Below, one piece after another: positions 19,922 through 29,834 of a stretch of 64,000 bases of DNA. The notes under the pieces are model-generated. The model saw only the letters and a program-made list of their open reading frames with translations. It did no database searches and had not been told where the DNA came from. The DNA is taken from the NCBI GenBank assembly GCA_016703105.1, contig JADJCS010000016.1:1-64000 (forward strand). Direction: 5' to 3'. Positions within the stretch are counted from its first letter, which is position 1. Every line of letters starts with the position of its first letter. This DNA comes from Flavobacteriales bacterium (lineage in GTDB: Bacteria > Bacteroidota > Bacteroidia > Flavobacteriales_F > PHOS-HE28). The translations under genes were made by a program, and so were the position numbers.

Positions 19922-21601
19922 ATGCGAACTGGGATCAACACGGGTTGGGTGTCATGGAGCCTCGGCTTGCTGCTCTGTCACCTGTCCTCCGGTCTGTGCG
20001 CGATGGAAAGCGAAGTGCCTCGATCCTTTGTACTCGGGCTCACCTCGTCCCACGTGCCAACGGTGGAGGTTCGCGGCCCCGATGATGAACGCATTGCGGA
20101 ACTGGACAAGATCACAGCGAATGAGGGTCGGCCGCCCGCGTACGGTGTCGTACTTCCTGTGGGTGTTGACGCGATAAGGACCGGAATATGGAGCGATGTT
20201 CCAACCGGTGGTCGGGTCCTGCGGCTCAAGGTGCGTTCGGCGAACGCCCTCGGAGTGGAACTCTACTTGGACGAGATGGACCTGCCGGAAGGCGCGATGT
20301 TGCATGTCTACGATGAACGTGGCCAGCAACTTCTAGGCGCGTACACCGCTGCACATGTAAGGTCGAACGGCCGGTTCACCACGGCCCAGCAGATAGGTGA
20401 TGCCTGCATCTTGGAACTTTATGAGCCGCCCAATGCGTACGGTCGGTCCCGTCTCCGCGTCGCGGAACTGGGGTATGCTTTCCGGGGCTCCGATCCAGGG
20501 CGGTCGGATCCTTGCGAGGTGGACGTGAACTGCACGGAAGGTGCTGACTGGGCGGACGAGCGGGACGGTGTGGTCCGCGTGGGTACGCGTATCAATGGCG
20601 TCCTTTTCTGGTGTACGGGTTCCCTGGTCAACAACACAGCCCTCGATTGCAAACCCTACTTCTTGACGGCCCTGCATTGCGGCCTGGGTTCCACCGCTAC
20701 TGACCTACAGGATTACAAGTTCTATTTCAACTATCAACGTCAGAGCTGCGGAACAGGGAGCGGTACCGCGACAGATGTGATCACGGGATGCCATCGTAGA
20801 GCCGACAGCAACGACGGGGGGGGGACGAGCGGGTCCGATTTCCTACTGCTGGAGAGCCTGGATCCGGTCCCCCCGTCGTTCTCACCATACTGGAACGGTT
20901 GGGACGCGACCGGCCCGGGTAGTAGCAGCGGTGTATCTATCCATCATCCTACAGGTTCTGAAAAGAAGATCAGTACTTACGCGATGAACCTCCTTACTAC
21001 ACAGTGGGCGGCTGGAGGCCCCTACAGCCACTGGTACGTCAAGTGGACCGCGACCGCGAACGGACACGGGGTAACAGAACTTGGGTCATCGGGTTCACCC
21101 TTGTTCAACGCTGATGGCAGGATCATTGGAACGCTCACCGGGGGTACGTCATGTTGTGTCGTAGATGGTTGCAATCTACCCGGCAGTGGGCCCAACGAGC
21201 CCGATTACTATGGCAAGATGCAGTACCATTGGACATCGAACCCGAACGATCCGAACGAAAAGCTCAAGGTGTGGTTGGATCCCCTTGCCACGGGAGTGAC
21301 CGTACTGGATGGCAGCCGGAACCCTTGTGCGAACAACGTTTATGAACACAACGTACCTGCGTTCGAGCTGTTCCCTGTTCCTTGCGCCGGGCAGCTTACA
21401 GTGGCCGATACCCAGGGCGTGCTGAACGGTGCTTCCATGGATGTTGTCGATGCTACGGGGCGCGTCGCATGGCGGTCCGACTGGACCGGCGGGGGCCGTG
21501 GGCAATTCGATCTGGGCGCGCTGCCCGACGGAGTTTACCTACTAAGGATCAGCCGCACGGACCGGCCCGTGCAGCCCGTCCGGTTCATGATCGCCCGCTG
21601 A
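19922..21601 (+). CDS. Secreted trypsin-like serine protease (lysyl-endopeptidase type) with T9SS type A tail
   Basis: 559 residues. Residues 1-26 form a signal peptide; about 40-190 is a propeptide (VLRLKVRSANALGVELYLDE, typical of the group). The chymotrypsin-fold domain follows with the catalytic triad visible: His in YFLTALHCGLG, Asp in SGSDFLLLESL, Ser in ELGSSGSPLFNADGRIIG. GVSIHHPTGSEKKIS is the pattern seen in lysyl endopeptidases and related Bacteroidota proteases. The last 75 residues (FELFPVPCAGQLTV to LPDGVYLLRI and VRFMIAR) are a type A T9SS sorting domain. It probably digests extracellular protein; cleavage specificity cannot be fixed from the sequence alone. It stands between two hairpin terminators. 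Confidence 0.9.
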   Translation: MRTGINTGWVSWSLGLLLCHLSSGLCAMESEVPRSFVLGLTSSHVPTVEVRGPDDERIAELDKITANEGRPPAYGVVLPVGVDAIRTGIWSDVPTGGRVLRLKVRSANALGVELYLDEMDLPEGAMLHVYDERGQQLLGAYTAAHVRSNGRFTTAQQIGDACILELYEPPNAYGRSRLRVAELGYAFRGSDPGRSDPCEVDVNCTEGADWADERDGVVRVGTRINGVLFWCTGSLVNNTALDCKPYFLTALHCGLGSTATDLQDYKFYFNYQRQSCGTGSGTATDVITGCHRRADSNDGGGTSGSDFLLLESLDPVPPSFSPYWNGWDATGPGSSSGVSIHHPTGSEKKISTYAMNLLTTQWAAGGPYSHWYVKWTATANGHGVTELGSSGSPLFNADGRIIGTLTGGTSCCVVDGCNLPGSGPNEPDYYGKMQYHWTSNPNDPNEKLKVWLDPLATGVTVLDGSRNPCANNVYEHNVPAFELFPVPCAGQLTVADTQGVLNGASMDVVDATGRVAWRSDWTGGGRGQFDLGALPDGVYLLRISRTDRPVQPVRFMIAR

Positions 21602-21615
21602 GCCTCTTTGAATTG

Positions 21616-21639
21616 ATAGAGCGCCCGTAGGCGCTCTAT
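21616..21639. terminator. Bidirectional terminator hairpin
   Basis: Perfect 10-bp stem ATAGAGCGCC (21616-21625) and GGCGCTCTAT (21630-21639) with loop CGTA, between convergent genes. A second small hairpin, CTCGC/GCGAG (21641-21655), follows immediately. Confidence 0.8.
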
Positions 21640-21660
21640 GCTCGCAGGGTGCGAGCCGCA

Positions 21661-21990
21661 CTATTTCACTGGATCCACCATAAGGCCCTTCGCCTTGTAC
21701 TTCTCTTCCATCTTGGCTTTCTCGCGCTGCGCGGTGCTCAGGTCCACATGCCGGACCACGGACCACTTCGCAGAGCCGATCTCGATGCCGCCAGCCTTGG
21801 CGAATTGCGCCACGACCTGATCATTGCTGGACTTGGGGTCGATCTGGAACGCCTCGGTGATCACCACGGTCTTCGTATCGGACTGGCTTACCAGGAACGC
21901 CGCGGCCGTGGCGGGTTGTTGGGCGCTGGCGAATAAAGCGGTGCTGAACAGCACGGACGCTAGGAGGGATCTGCGGAGGAACATCTGCAT
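21661..21990 (-). CDS. Small secreted protein of unknown function
   Basis: 109 residues with a clear signal peptide (LRRSLLASVLFSTALFASAQ, cleavage expected after AQ or nearby). The mature part of about 80 residues has the segment KTVVITEAFQIDPKSS, then a charged helix (STAQREKAKMEEKYKAKG). I do not recognise a family. Either Met1 or Met3 can be the start. It has its own -7 box (22004-22011) and stands alone between a shared terminator and the alpha-2-macroglobulin gene transcribed in the same direction. Confidence 0.65.
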   Translation of the reverse strand: MQMFLRRSLLASVLFSTALFASAQQPATAAAFLVSQSDTKTVVITEAFQIDPKSSNDQVVAQFAKAGGIEIGSAKWSVVRHVDLSTAQREKAKMEEKYKAKGLMVDPVK

Positions 21991-22003
21991 GTGTTTGATC
22001 GTA

Positions 22004-22011
22004 CAATACTA
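22004..22011 (-). promoter_or_regulatory. Putative -7 box (TAGTATTG)
   Basis: On the minus strand TAGTATTG matches TAnnTTTG with one mismatch and ends 13 bases before the ATG at 21990. Confidence 0.4.
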
Positions 22012-22049
22012 CGGAATGTGGCGTGCCGAGCAGCGCTGTTGGTGCGGTG

Positions 22050-25000
22050 CTACTTGGAGGCCTGTGGTCCGTCGCCCGGCGCGATCACCGCTACGTTCTT
22101 CCCCGGCGTGCGGGCCTGGATGGAACGATCGTACATCGCCTCGCAGACGGCACCTGGTAGGTAGTAGCGCCCGGCATAGGCGGCCGTGAGCCTTAGATGA
22201 AAGGTGGCCTTCTGTCCACGACCCAGGCTGAAATAGGTCAGCACTCGGTCATCGCGGATATCCTGATGATCGAACGGCGCGTCCGGATAACTCTGCTCGA
22301 GCCCTTCCATGCGCGCGTTCCGCAGTTCCCAACCGGATGGTAGCACCTGCGTAAGTGCGAGATTCTCGTACCGATCGAGCGAACCCGTATGGGTTACTTC
22401 CGTCGTAGCCAACAAGTCCGTGCCCTGGGTCAAAGCGGTCACATCCACCGGTCGGCCGTCGAGCGTGGTGTAGGTCACGCGGAGGTCGAGCCCCTGGTGG
22501 GTGGGCGGCTCCTGCCCGATAACCAGAGTGCCGGTGCGTATAGTGCGCAGGAAGAGCTGTGCTTGTCCCTGGTTGTTCAGACGCACCGTGGCAGTCCCAT
22601 CCGGGATGGGGAGTTGCATGCGCCAAATGGATCGTCCGGTACGCACATCCGAGGTCTTCCCGCCAACGGTCACTTGGAAGTTCAGGCCGTCGCCGAGGGC
22701 GTTCTTTGAGGCGTACCGGGCCACGGCCATGAGCGCGAAAGCGGTGCTCTGGGTGCTGAGCCATTGGCCATCGCCGAGCCGCTGGGCCAGGCGACGTACC
22801 ACGGCCCCAGCGGCTTCCTTGCGCTCCATGGCGACCAGCGCCAGCGCGATGATCGCTTCGTCACGCGCTCCGGAACCGAACGTCCCGGCCAGTTCGGCGT
22901 ACGATGCTACCTGAACGCTGCGGTCTTTTACAAGGTCGTTGGCCACATCGATCCGCCCCAGATCAGTATACGCACAGGCCAGCGCCCAACGCGTGATGTC
23001 GTCGATCCCAACGGTCGTTCGAAGGCGGTTCATGGCCCCGCTTTCGCCCGCATTGGCGATCGCGAGGACCCAGAGGCGATAGGCCTGGATGAAGTGCGTA
23101 CGCTCTTGACCCGGGATCGGGTTCCAGGTGCGCGCCATACGTCGCTGTCCGTCCTTCCATCGTTCGATCATGGGGTGTGGCACAGCGAACCCGCTCCCTT
23201 CCGCTTCCAGTAGGAAGTGACCGGCGTAAACATTGCTCCACTCGTTGGAATAGTCCCACCCGGCCAATACGCGAAAGATCCGTCCGGCCGTTGGAAGGTG
23301 CCCAATTTGGTGATCGCTGCCTGCACGTTCGCCTGTGCATCGGCTTCGCCGGCTTTGCTCAGGTCAGTGAGCGCGGACAGGAACAACTGGGGGAACGCTT
23401 TGGAAACGGTCTGTTCCAGGCAGCCGTGCGGGTAACCGAGCAATTCGTGCGAACGGCTCTCCAATCCCAGCGGAGGGATCGCGGTCACTTCCAGAGCCGC
23501 GGAATTGGTGCCCACCACCCCGATCGGAGTTGGTGTAAGGTTCCTTTCGCCCCCGGCGGGCAGTACATGGTCCTCTGCGACGGTGAGTGCTTGAACAGGT
23601 GGACGTACACCGATGTCGATGGCAGTGGATGCGCTCTCGGCACCCGCGGAGACGGTGACGGTCACTTTCGCGGCACCGAGCATCTCCTTCGCACGGAGTC
23701 GGAAGAAAGTGACCTGTTCACCAGGTGCGTTGAACGAGAGAACGCGTTGTTCACCCGCTATGGAGAGCAAGGTGCCCGAGGTGCTCAGCTTCACCTTTAC
23801 GTTCCGCAGGTCCTTACCCATGGCGAAAACGGTGACGGGCAGGCTCACCTCTTCCCCCGGGCCAAGTACACGAGGCAAGGTCGCCAGTACCATCAAGGGT
23901 TGGCGAACTGGCACAGCCTGCTCAGCGTTCCCGTATGCGCGCTCGCCATTGCTCGCCACGACCATCACCCGCACACTACCCACATAATTGCTGATGGTGA
24001 AGCGATGCTCGCCTTTGCCACCCTTTTCCAACCGCGCGGGACCCTGGAACCGAACGATCGGTTTGAAGCGGCCGATGCGCGAAGGGTCAACGGGGCCTCC
24101 TTCATCACTTCCTCCCAGGGCCAGGATGCGCTCGGCCTGCACACCGAAGGCCCCTATCACCTCATCATAGAGGTCCCAGGTATGCACACCCAGCGCTTCG
24201 CGCGCATGGAAATGCGCCCAGGGATCCGGCGTTGCGAAGCGCGTGAGGTCGAGGAGGCCTTCGTCGACCAAGAATACCGTGTAGTTCATGGCGCGGCCTG
24301 TCTTCTCCCTGATCGAAATGGTGAACGGCTTGTCGGGGCGGATCTCCGCGGGTGCGCTGATGATGGGTTCCAAATGCGATCCAGGGTCCTCCACATGGAT
24401 GGGGATCACGCCGTACAATCGGATCGGCAGGTCGTTCGCCACATCTCCATGGGGCTGGAGGATGCTCACGTGGGCGTATACCGTAGGACACATGTCCGGG
24501 GTGATGGTGAGGTGATGGCGCAATTCACCTCCGTCGAGCGGTACGCGTTCGATACGGAGCACACGATGACCGTTCTCGATGCTGATGAACGCGGTGCCTT
24601 TGGAAGGTGAAGGGATCAGCAGTTCCGCTTCATCCCCGGGTGCGTATCGTTCTCGATCGGTGTGGAAGACAAGACGTGTCGCCGCATCATCGCCTTCGCG
24701 ACGCGAACGGCCTTCGCTGCCGGGCCAATCGAAGTGGACGGAAGCCACGGCCACATGGCCGCTGCTGAGTTCCTCCGATCGCACAAGGAACCGTCCCCAT
24801 AATGGACGATCCACGCGTACATCGAATGTGGCTCGACCCTGAGCATCGGTCGTGATCTCTTCGGTACTTATGTGGCGGAGGCTCGACGCGCTCATGGCGC
24901 TGGTAGGTCCGTCCATCTCACCATCCCACCAACGGTCCTGGTCCATCTTCATCAGCCGCACGCGTAAAGCACGGCGTGGTAACGGCCTTCCGTTCGCGTC

Positions 25001-27629
25001 CACGCTCACGAGCGCGAAGCGATACGTCGTATCGGTGCGATAGGTGTCCCAGGCCCCATCGGCCGGTGCCGGCTTGATCCCCACATAGGCAGCATAGGGA
25101 TGGAAAAGGATCTCCTGCCGATCCGTGCTCGCATCACCGCCCGGATCGCTCACCCGAGTGAGCACGGTAAGCCTTGTGGCAGAGGGGGCACCCGCACCGG
25201 CTCTCACATCCAGTGGAAGATCCAATTGGCCCTGAGCGTTGGTCCGCCCTTCGAACACGACCGTTTCCTCAGTGCGCAGTTCATGGCCAAGGTCATCAAA
25301 AAGGAAGTCCTCATAGCCTTTGGGCCGGAACCGATCGGGGCTCATGGCCAGGCTCACCACTACGGGTGCTGATGCCGCCGGCGCGCCGTGCAGCCAGACC
25401 GCTTCCAAATGCGTGTTGCGCGGCAGATCGGAAGGGACCAGGGGACCATCGCCCAATTGAAGGGCGACGCGCATACGGTTGGGTTTCACGGTCTCGATCC
25501 GCAGGCTTTTGTGGAAGGTGGCCCCCCCACGTTGATATGTGCTGTCCAAATGCCTGTTGGCGCATCGGGCGAGGTGACGCAAGTGAAGCCGTACAGGTCG
25601 CCGGTCCCGCTGCTGCGCACCTGACGTAACACCGTGCTTCCACGCGGATCGGAGAGCTCGAGCACGATGGGATGCTCCGCAGGCAGGGTGTGGTCCGGGT
25701 CCTGTAGGATGAAGGTGAGATGGAGCGTATCGCCCGGACGCCACACGCCCCGCTCCCCGAATAAAAAGCCCTTCAACCCTTGCTCCAGTGTGTTCCCGCT
25801 CACTTCGAAGCGGCTGATGTCCAATGCGGATCCGTCGTCCAGGCGGAGATAGCCGCGTTGCTCGCCTTGCTGGGCAACGAGGAGGAACGGCTTATGGGCC
25901 GCATCGGGCAGCACGGCCATGCCATTCCCGTCGGTGGTCAGTGCGCCAAGGGACCGCAGTTGAGCGTCGAGCACGTCCACTGTTACACCGCGCAGCGCAG
26001 CGGTGCTTCGCAGGTCGCTCACGACCACATGCAGGGCGCCCTGGTCGCCACGTTTGGCCACCAGCCCCAGGTCCGAGGCCAGGATATTGCGGCTTATCGT
26101 GCGGCGTGCGCCATAGTAGCTCGGCGAACAAGGATCGTCCCGGTGCGCATGATCGTAGTCGTCATAGTACCAACCCTCTTCGTGGTAGTAGTAGGCATCG
26201 GGGTGATCGAAGACCGAAGCGTCCAACGGCTCATCGGCGTTGCGCCCGCTCATCCACTCTTCAGGATCGAGCGCGGGGACCTCGCCACAGGGGTAGGCGG
26301 AGTGCTCCTGCTCAAAACCCAGTTCGACACGGTATATCGCACCGGGTTCTGAGTTGATCAACTCGTCCAGATCGATGTGATAGCGGTTCCATCGGCCGGG
26401 ATCGGGCGCATCGGCGGTGCGGAGAGGGAGGATCTTGTCAGCGACCAGTCGCCCAACACGTGCCAATTCCTGATCACCCTCCAATCGGTTCGTTTGCAGG
26501 AACTGTGGCACATTGCTCTCATAGATCCGCACCACACGCACGCGCACGGCCGAGAGGCTCACTGCTTCGAAGGGTACCAAACGGCCCTTGGTGCTGGGCA
26601 GTATCGTACCGTGGCCCACGAAACGGAGATCGGGTCGAAGTTCCTCGAAGGTGACCGTGGTGGTCAGGTCAGCGCCGAGCGTGCGGCCGTTCATGAACCG
26701 CAGGCCACCGGCTACGAAGGCTTGTTGCGCACCATGAAGGCGCTCGGCCGGGTGCAGCATCAACGCGTTGCCGTCCAGCGAAACGCGCACTTGGTCGGCG
26801 CCTGCGATGCCGACAAGCCCTTCGAGTTCCTGTTCCGGGTCGATGGGGTCGGAGAGGAGAAGTCGGAGCGCCTGTTCCCCTTCGTCCTCGGTGCGGGTGA
26901 GCACAAGGGAAGAACGGTCCAACGCGGGAAGCGACAGCCGAACCTCTCCGTCCTCCTCGCTCTCGATCGGTCGTCCGTTCCAGCGCAGCACCACTTCCCG
27001 ATCTTCGCGCCCGCGCGGAACGCTATCGACCCAGGCCCGGTGGTGGTGACCATCGGCCCCGAGCGCCCATCGGAGCGTGAGCTTTTGCCCGTTCTGTTCC
27101 GCGGTGAAGCACCCTTCGGGATCGAGACCGGTGATGTCGTCCGCAGTGGTCACTACCCATTCGATCTGTTGCCAGGCCGGGTCAGCGGCGTCCACGGGTC
27201 GCAGGTCGACCACTTCAGCGGTAATGTGCTGCTGGAACGTGCGGAATCCGAAGCGGAAGGTGCCTAGATCATCCGGCACGTTCATCACCTGCCCCAAGCG
27301 GAAGCGAACGTTATAAGTAGTGCCTGCCTTTAGTCGCTTGGTCGGAACGAACGCCAGCGTGCGCGCATCGTGCCAGCGAACCGAGCCTTCCACGGACGGA
27401 TCCAACTGGAACAGCCCGTTCAATTCACCTTCTGCGGTATCCTTCAGGGTGATGCCCTCGGCCAGACGTACCAGAACAGGCGAACGGGCGGGAATATATC
27501 CTGCGGTGAACGCTAGGACATAGGGAGCGAAGGCCGGATCGGGGCGTTGTGCGGTTCGATGCGAGCATGATCCTGCGAAAAGGACATCACCCCGAGGGCG
27601 GATGCCACCAAAACGTTGCGTAAGGACAT
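22050..27629 (-). CDS. Bacterial alpha-2-macroglobulin lipoprotein (YfhM-like), thioester type; three frameshifts
   Basis: A periplasmic protease trap, 1,860 residues once three single-base losses are restored. The start at 27629 gives MSLRNVLVASALGVM, then, after restoring one base in the A run 27578-27581 (minus-strand T run), FFAGSCSHR, a lipobox with Cys that makes it a lipoprotein. The second break is in the C run 25522-25528 (AHINVGG continues as ATFHKSLRIE), the third at 23259-23261 (SFAYWPG continues as WDYSNEWS). Domains: N-terminal MG domains; a bait-containing middle; SNYVGSVRVMVVASNGERAY and LMVLATLPRVLGPGEEV as in the family; thioester motif GYPHGCLEQTVSKAFPQLF at about residue 1,400; then the alpha-alpha toroid and receptor-like domain. 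Thioester Cys and Gln are both present, so it can bind attacking proteases covalently. Such proteins often work alongside PBP1C, which repairs the wall; pbpC is about 5.4 kb away. Confidence 0.88.
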
Positions 27630-27650
27630 GGAGGGGATCGGGTTCGGCCC

Positions 27651-27658
27651 GGAAGTTA
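27651..27658 (-). promoter_or_regulatory. Putative -7 box (TAACTTCC) of the alpha-2-macroglobulin gene
   Basis: TAACTTCC on the minus strand followed by GGGCC, 21 bases before the ATG at 27629. It falls short of the consensus at the last two bases. The 95-base spacer 27630-27724 holds nothing else clear. Confidence 0.35.
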
Positions 27659-27724
27659 GCCGACGCGATCTGCAACGCTAGCCTCGGCCGGGGAATTGCG
27701 GTAGTCGCCGAAAGGGACCTGCCG

Positions 27725-29809
27725 CTATGGTTCGGCCAGGATCTTATCCGCTTCGTCCGCAGCGATGATCCTGCCACTGAGCGCGCCCACGGTGAACACG
27801 TCCACCAGCCCCTTGGTCTTGAGGTCTTCCTTGGCCTGGTCGGCCTCAGCACGGGTGGCGAAGGAGCCATGGTAGTATCGCACGGCGTCCACACTGGTGA
27901 TGGGCGTCACATCACCGATCTCAATGAACTTGTCCATCACGTCCATCGGTACGTTGCCCGCGAAGGTGCCTACCTGCACGCGGTAGCGGATCTGCTTCTT
28001 GTCGATCCCGCCTACAGGTATGCTCCTCAAGTCTTCGGGACCGGTGAGTCGCGCACCCGCTTCCCGCAATGACACGCGCTTACCACCCTTGAACGCGACG
28101 AGGAACGCGCCCTTGAAGCCTTTCAGCAACATATCGACCTTGTGCTTCGCTGCGGCGTTCACATCGGTGAAGCTCCCTGTATAGTAGCGTGTGAGACCAT
28201 CGTCGCCTTGGATCACTACCAGATCCCTCACCCCCGCGAAGATGTCCTTCGACAGTTTGTTGCGGAAGGCACCGAGCTGTACACGGACCACTGCACCATC
28301 CGGCGTCGTGGTCGGCAGAGCGCTATCCAGGCCGTTGCGAACCCCGTTGACGGCGTCGTCGATCGCGATCAACTCGCCGTTCTCCTCGGCCATTACGCGC
28401 CCTTCGATCCCCTTTGCCCCCAATGCGAGTTGTCTGCGCACCGCTTCCGGCAGCGCTGCATAATCACCGACCACATAGAAGGTGGTATCGCCCTTCTCGA
28501 TGGTGCGAACATCGGGTATGCTAAGGATCTTCTGGATAAGCTCTTCGGAGATCCCCTCCACATGTGTTCCCACCTTCACCACATACGCGCGGCGCCGTGC
28601 GGCGTTCGCCGAGCCGGATCGTGGGCCGATCGATTCCACCCGCGAGGTCACGGTGTTCACATTGCCCGAGTCCTTGTAGTTCAGGAAGGCTTGCAACAAA
28701 TCCTCGTCGGAGATAGTGACCCCGTTGGCATCGACTTGAGCGCCGGGCGCGGTGGCAAGTTCAAGGTCCAGATGGTCCGGAACACCGTCGCCATCGCCGT
28801 CCAGGGGACATCCGGTCGCGTCTACAGGTGTTCCGTTCGGTGTTCCCGGGCACATGTCGTTCCAATCGGCCACACCGTCCTGGTCTTCGTCGTCCTGCAG
28901 CGTGAGGACATCCATCTCTTCGGTGGAGATGGTGGGTTCCTTGATCCCTTTCTTCGGTTTCTTGCGGGTACTGATGCCGTAGTTGATGGAAAAGGAAGAG
29001 AAGAGGAAGCGATCGGCCGCCGCATTGCCCTGTCGGCCCTCCTGGCTGTCCTGGGTGACGCCATCGATCAGGTCGGTGCCGGTAAGATGCAAAGTGGCGC
29101 CCAAGCGAAGGTCGAGATGCGCCCCCAAGTGCATGCGGGCTCCGAGGCCTATGGGTACGGCCCAAGTGCGCTCTGGGTATTTACCGAAGCCATCAAGGTT
29201 GAGTTCGCGGATGTCGCTCTCGTAGCTATAGTCCCTTTGCAGTTGGACCGCCTGGCCGGCGTTCGGTGCATGTTCCGCGATGTCACGGATGGTACCATCG
29301 CTCCAATAGTTATAGCTGCGACCTTCACTATCGTAGAGATCGGTCTTGCTCAGGAATTCCACGCTTTCGAAACCCACGGAGAGGTAGGGTTCCACCACGC
29401 GTTGCGGGTTCAGCAATTGGTGGAAATTGTAGACGAGTTCTACGCCGCCTATAGTGACACGCGATTCGAAGTTCAGATTCCGATCCAGGTCGCGCTCGTT
29501 GGCGCCCATGCGGCCGTGCAGCGCGTAGAGGCCAATGTCCAGCCAAGGGGTGAGGGGCGTACCGGCGCGGAACTCATAGCCGACACGTGTCAGCAAAGGG
29601 CTGTAGTTCTTGTGACCATGGCCGATGTCGCCGAGAAAAGCGAACATGCCGATCCCTGCGCCAAAGGTGGGTCGAACACCGAACCGAGCGGTATCCGGTG
29701 CTTCCTGCGCCCGCGGTCCTGGGCTGGTGAGGAACAGCACCGCAGCGGCAAAGAGGGCAGGCCGAAGCGAGGAGTTCAGGACGTGCTTCGGAGCAGGGGA
29801 GAGGGACAT
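27725..29809 (-). CDS. Outer membrane beta-barrel protein with thrombospondin type 3 Ca repeats and C-terminal SPOR-type repeats
   Basis: 694 residues. Signal peptide (LRPALFAAAVLFLTSPGPRAQ). Residues of about 40-290 look like an outer membrane barrel (alternating strands, GAGIGMFAFLGDIGHG, VGYEFRAGTPLTPWLDIGLY, VPIGLGARMHLGAHLDLRLG). Then DEDQDGVADWNDMCPGTP and DGDGDGVPDHLD are calcium-binding thrombospondin type 3 repeats as in OmpA-like proteins. The rest has at least three SPOR-like units: AYVVKVGTHVEG, VVRVQLGAFRNKLS and IRYRVQVGTFAGNVP, each with a closing Y.GSF or similar strand. SPOR domains bind denuded peptidoglycan glycans, so the protein probably ties the outer membrane to the wall. 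The neighbour upstream (29835-31214) also ends in a SPOR-like segment, and the two probably act together. Confidence 0.85.
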   Translation of the reverse strand: MSLSPAPKHVLNSSLRPALFAAAVLFLTSPGPRAQEAPDTARFGVRPTFGAGIGMFAFLGDIGHGHKNYSPLLTRVGYEFRAGTPLTPWLDIGLYALHGRMGANERDLDRNLNFESRVTIGGVELVYNFHQLLNPQRVVEPYLSVGFESVEFLSKTDLYDSEGRSYNYWSDGTIRDIAEHAPNAGQAVQLQRDYSYESDIRELNLDGFGKYPERTWAVPIGLGARMHLGAHLDLRLGATLHLTGTDLIDGVTQDSQEGRQGNAAADRFLFSSFSINYGISTRKKPKKGIKEPTISTEEMDVLTLQDDEDQDGVADWNDMCPGTPNGTPVDATGCPLDGDGDGVPDHLDLELATAPGAQVDANGVTISDEDLLQAFLNYKDSGNVNTVTSRVESIGPRSGSANAARRRAYVVKVGTHVEGISEELIQKILSIPDVRTIEKGDTTFYVVGDYAALPEAVRRQLALGAKGIEGRVMAEENGELIAIDDAVNGVRNGLDSALPTTTPDGAVVRVQLGAFRNKLSKDIFAGVRDLVVIQGDDGLTRYYTGSFTDVNAAAKHKVDMLLKGFKGAFLVAFKGGKRVSLREAGARLTGPEDLRSIPVGGIDKKQIRYRVQVGTFAGNVPMDVMDKFIEIGDVTPITSVDAVRYYHGSFATRAEADQAKEDLKTKGLVDVFTVGALSGRIIAADEADKILAEP

Positions 29810-29814
29810 TGCCC

Positions 29815-29823
29815 GGAAAGATA
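29815..29823 (-). promoter_or_regulatory. Putative -7 box (TATCTTTCC)
   Basis: Minus-strand TATCTTTCC, one base off TAnnTTTG, ends 5 bases before the ATG at 29809. The whole spacer to the preceding gene is only 25 bases, so this may supplement read-through. Confidence 0.35.
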
Positions 29824-29834
29824 ATCGTCCGCGT

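Noticed and set aside
23177..24610. Open 477-codon frame opposite the alpha-2-macroglobulin gene
   Set aside because: Antisense to a recognisable thioester-containing protein; no motifs.
28142..29824. Open 560-codon frame opposite the SPOR outer membrane protein
   Set aside because: Antisense shadow of a gene with clear signal peptide and domains; no own start signal or motif.
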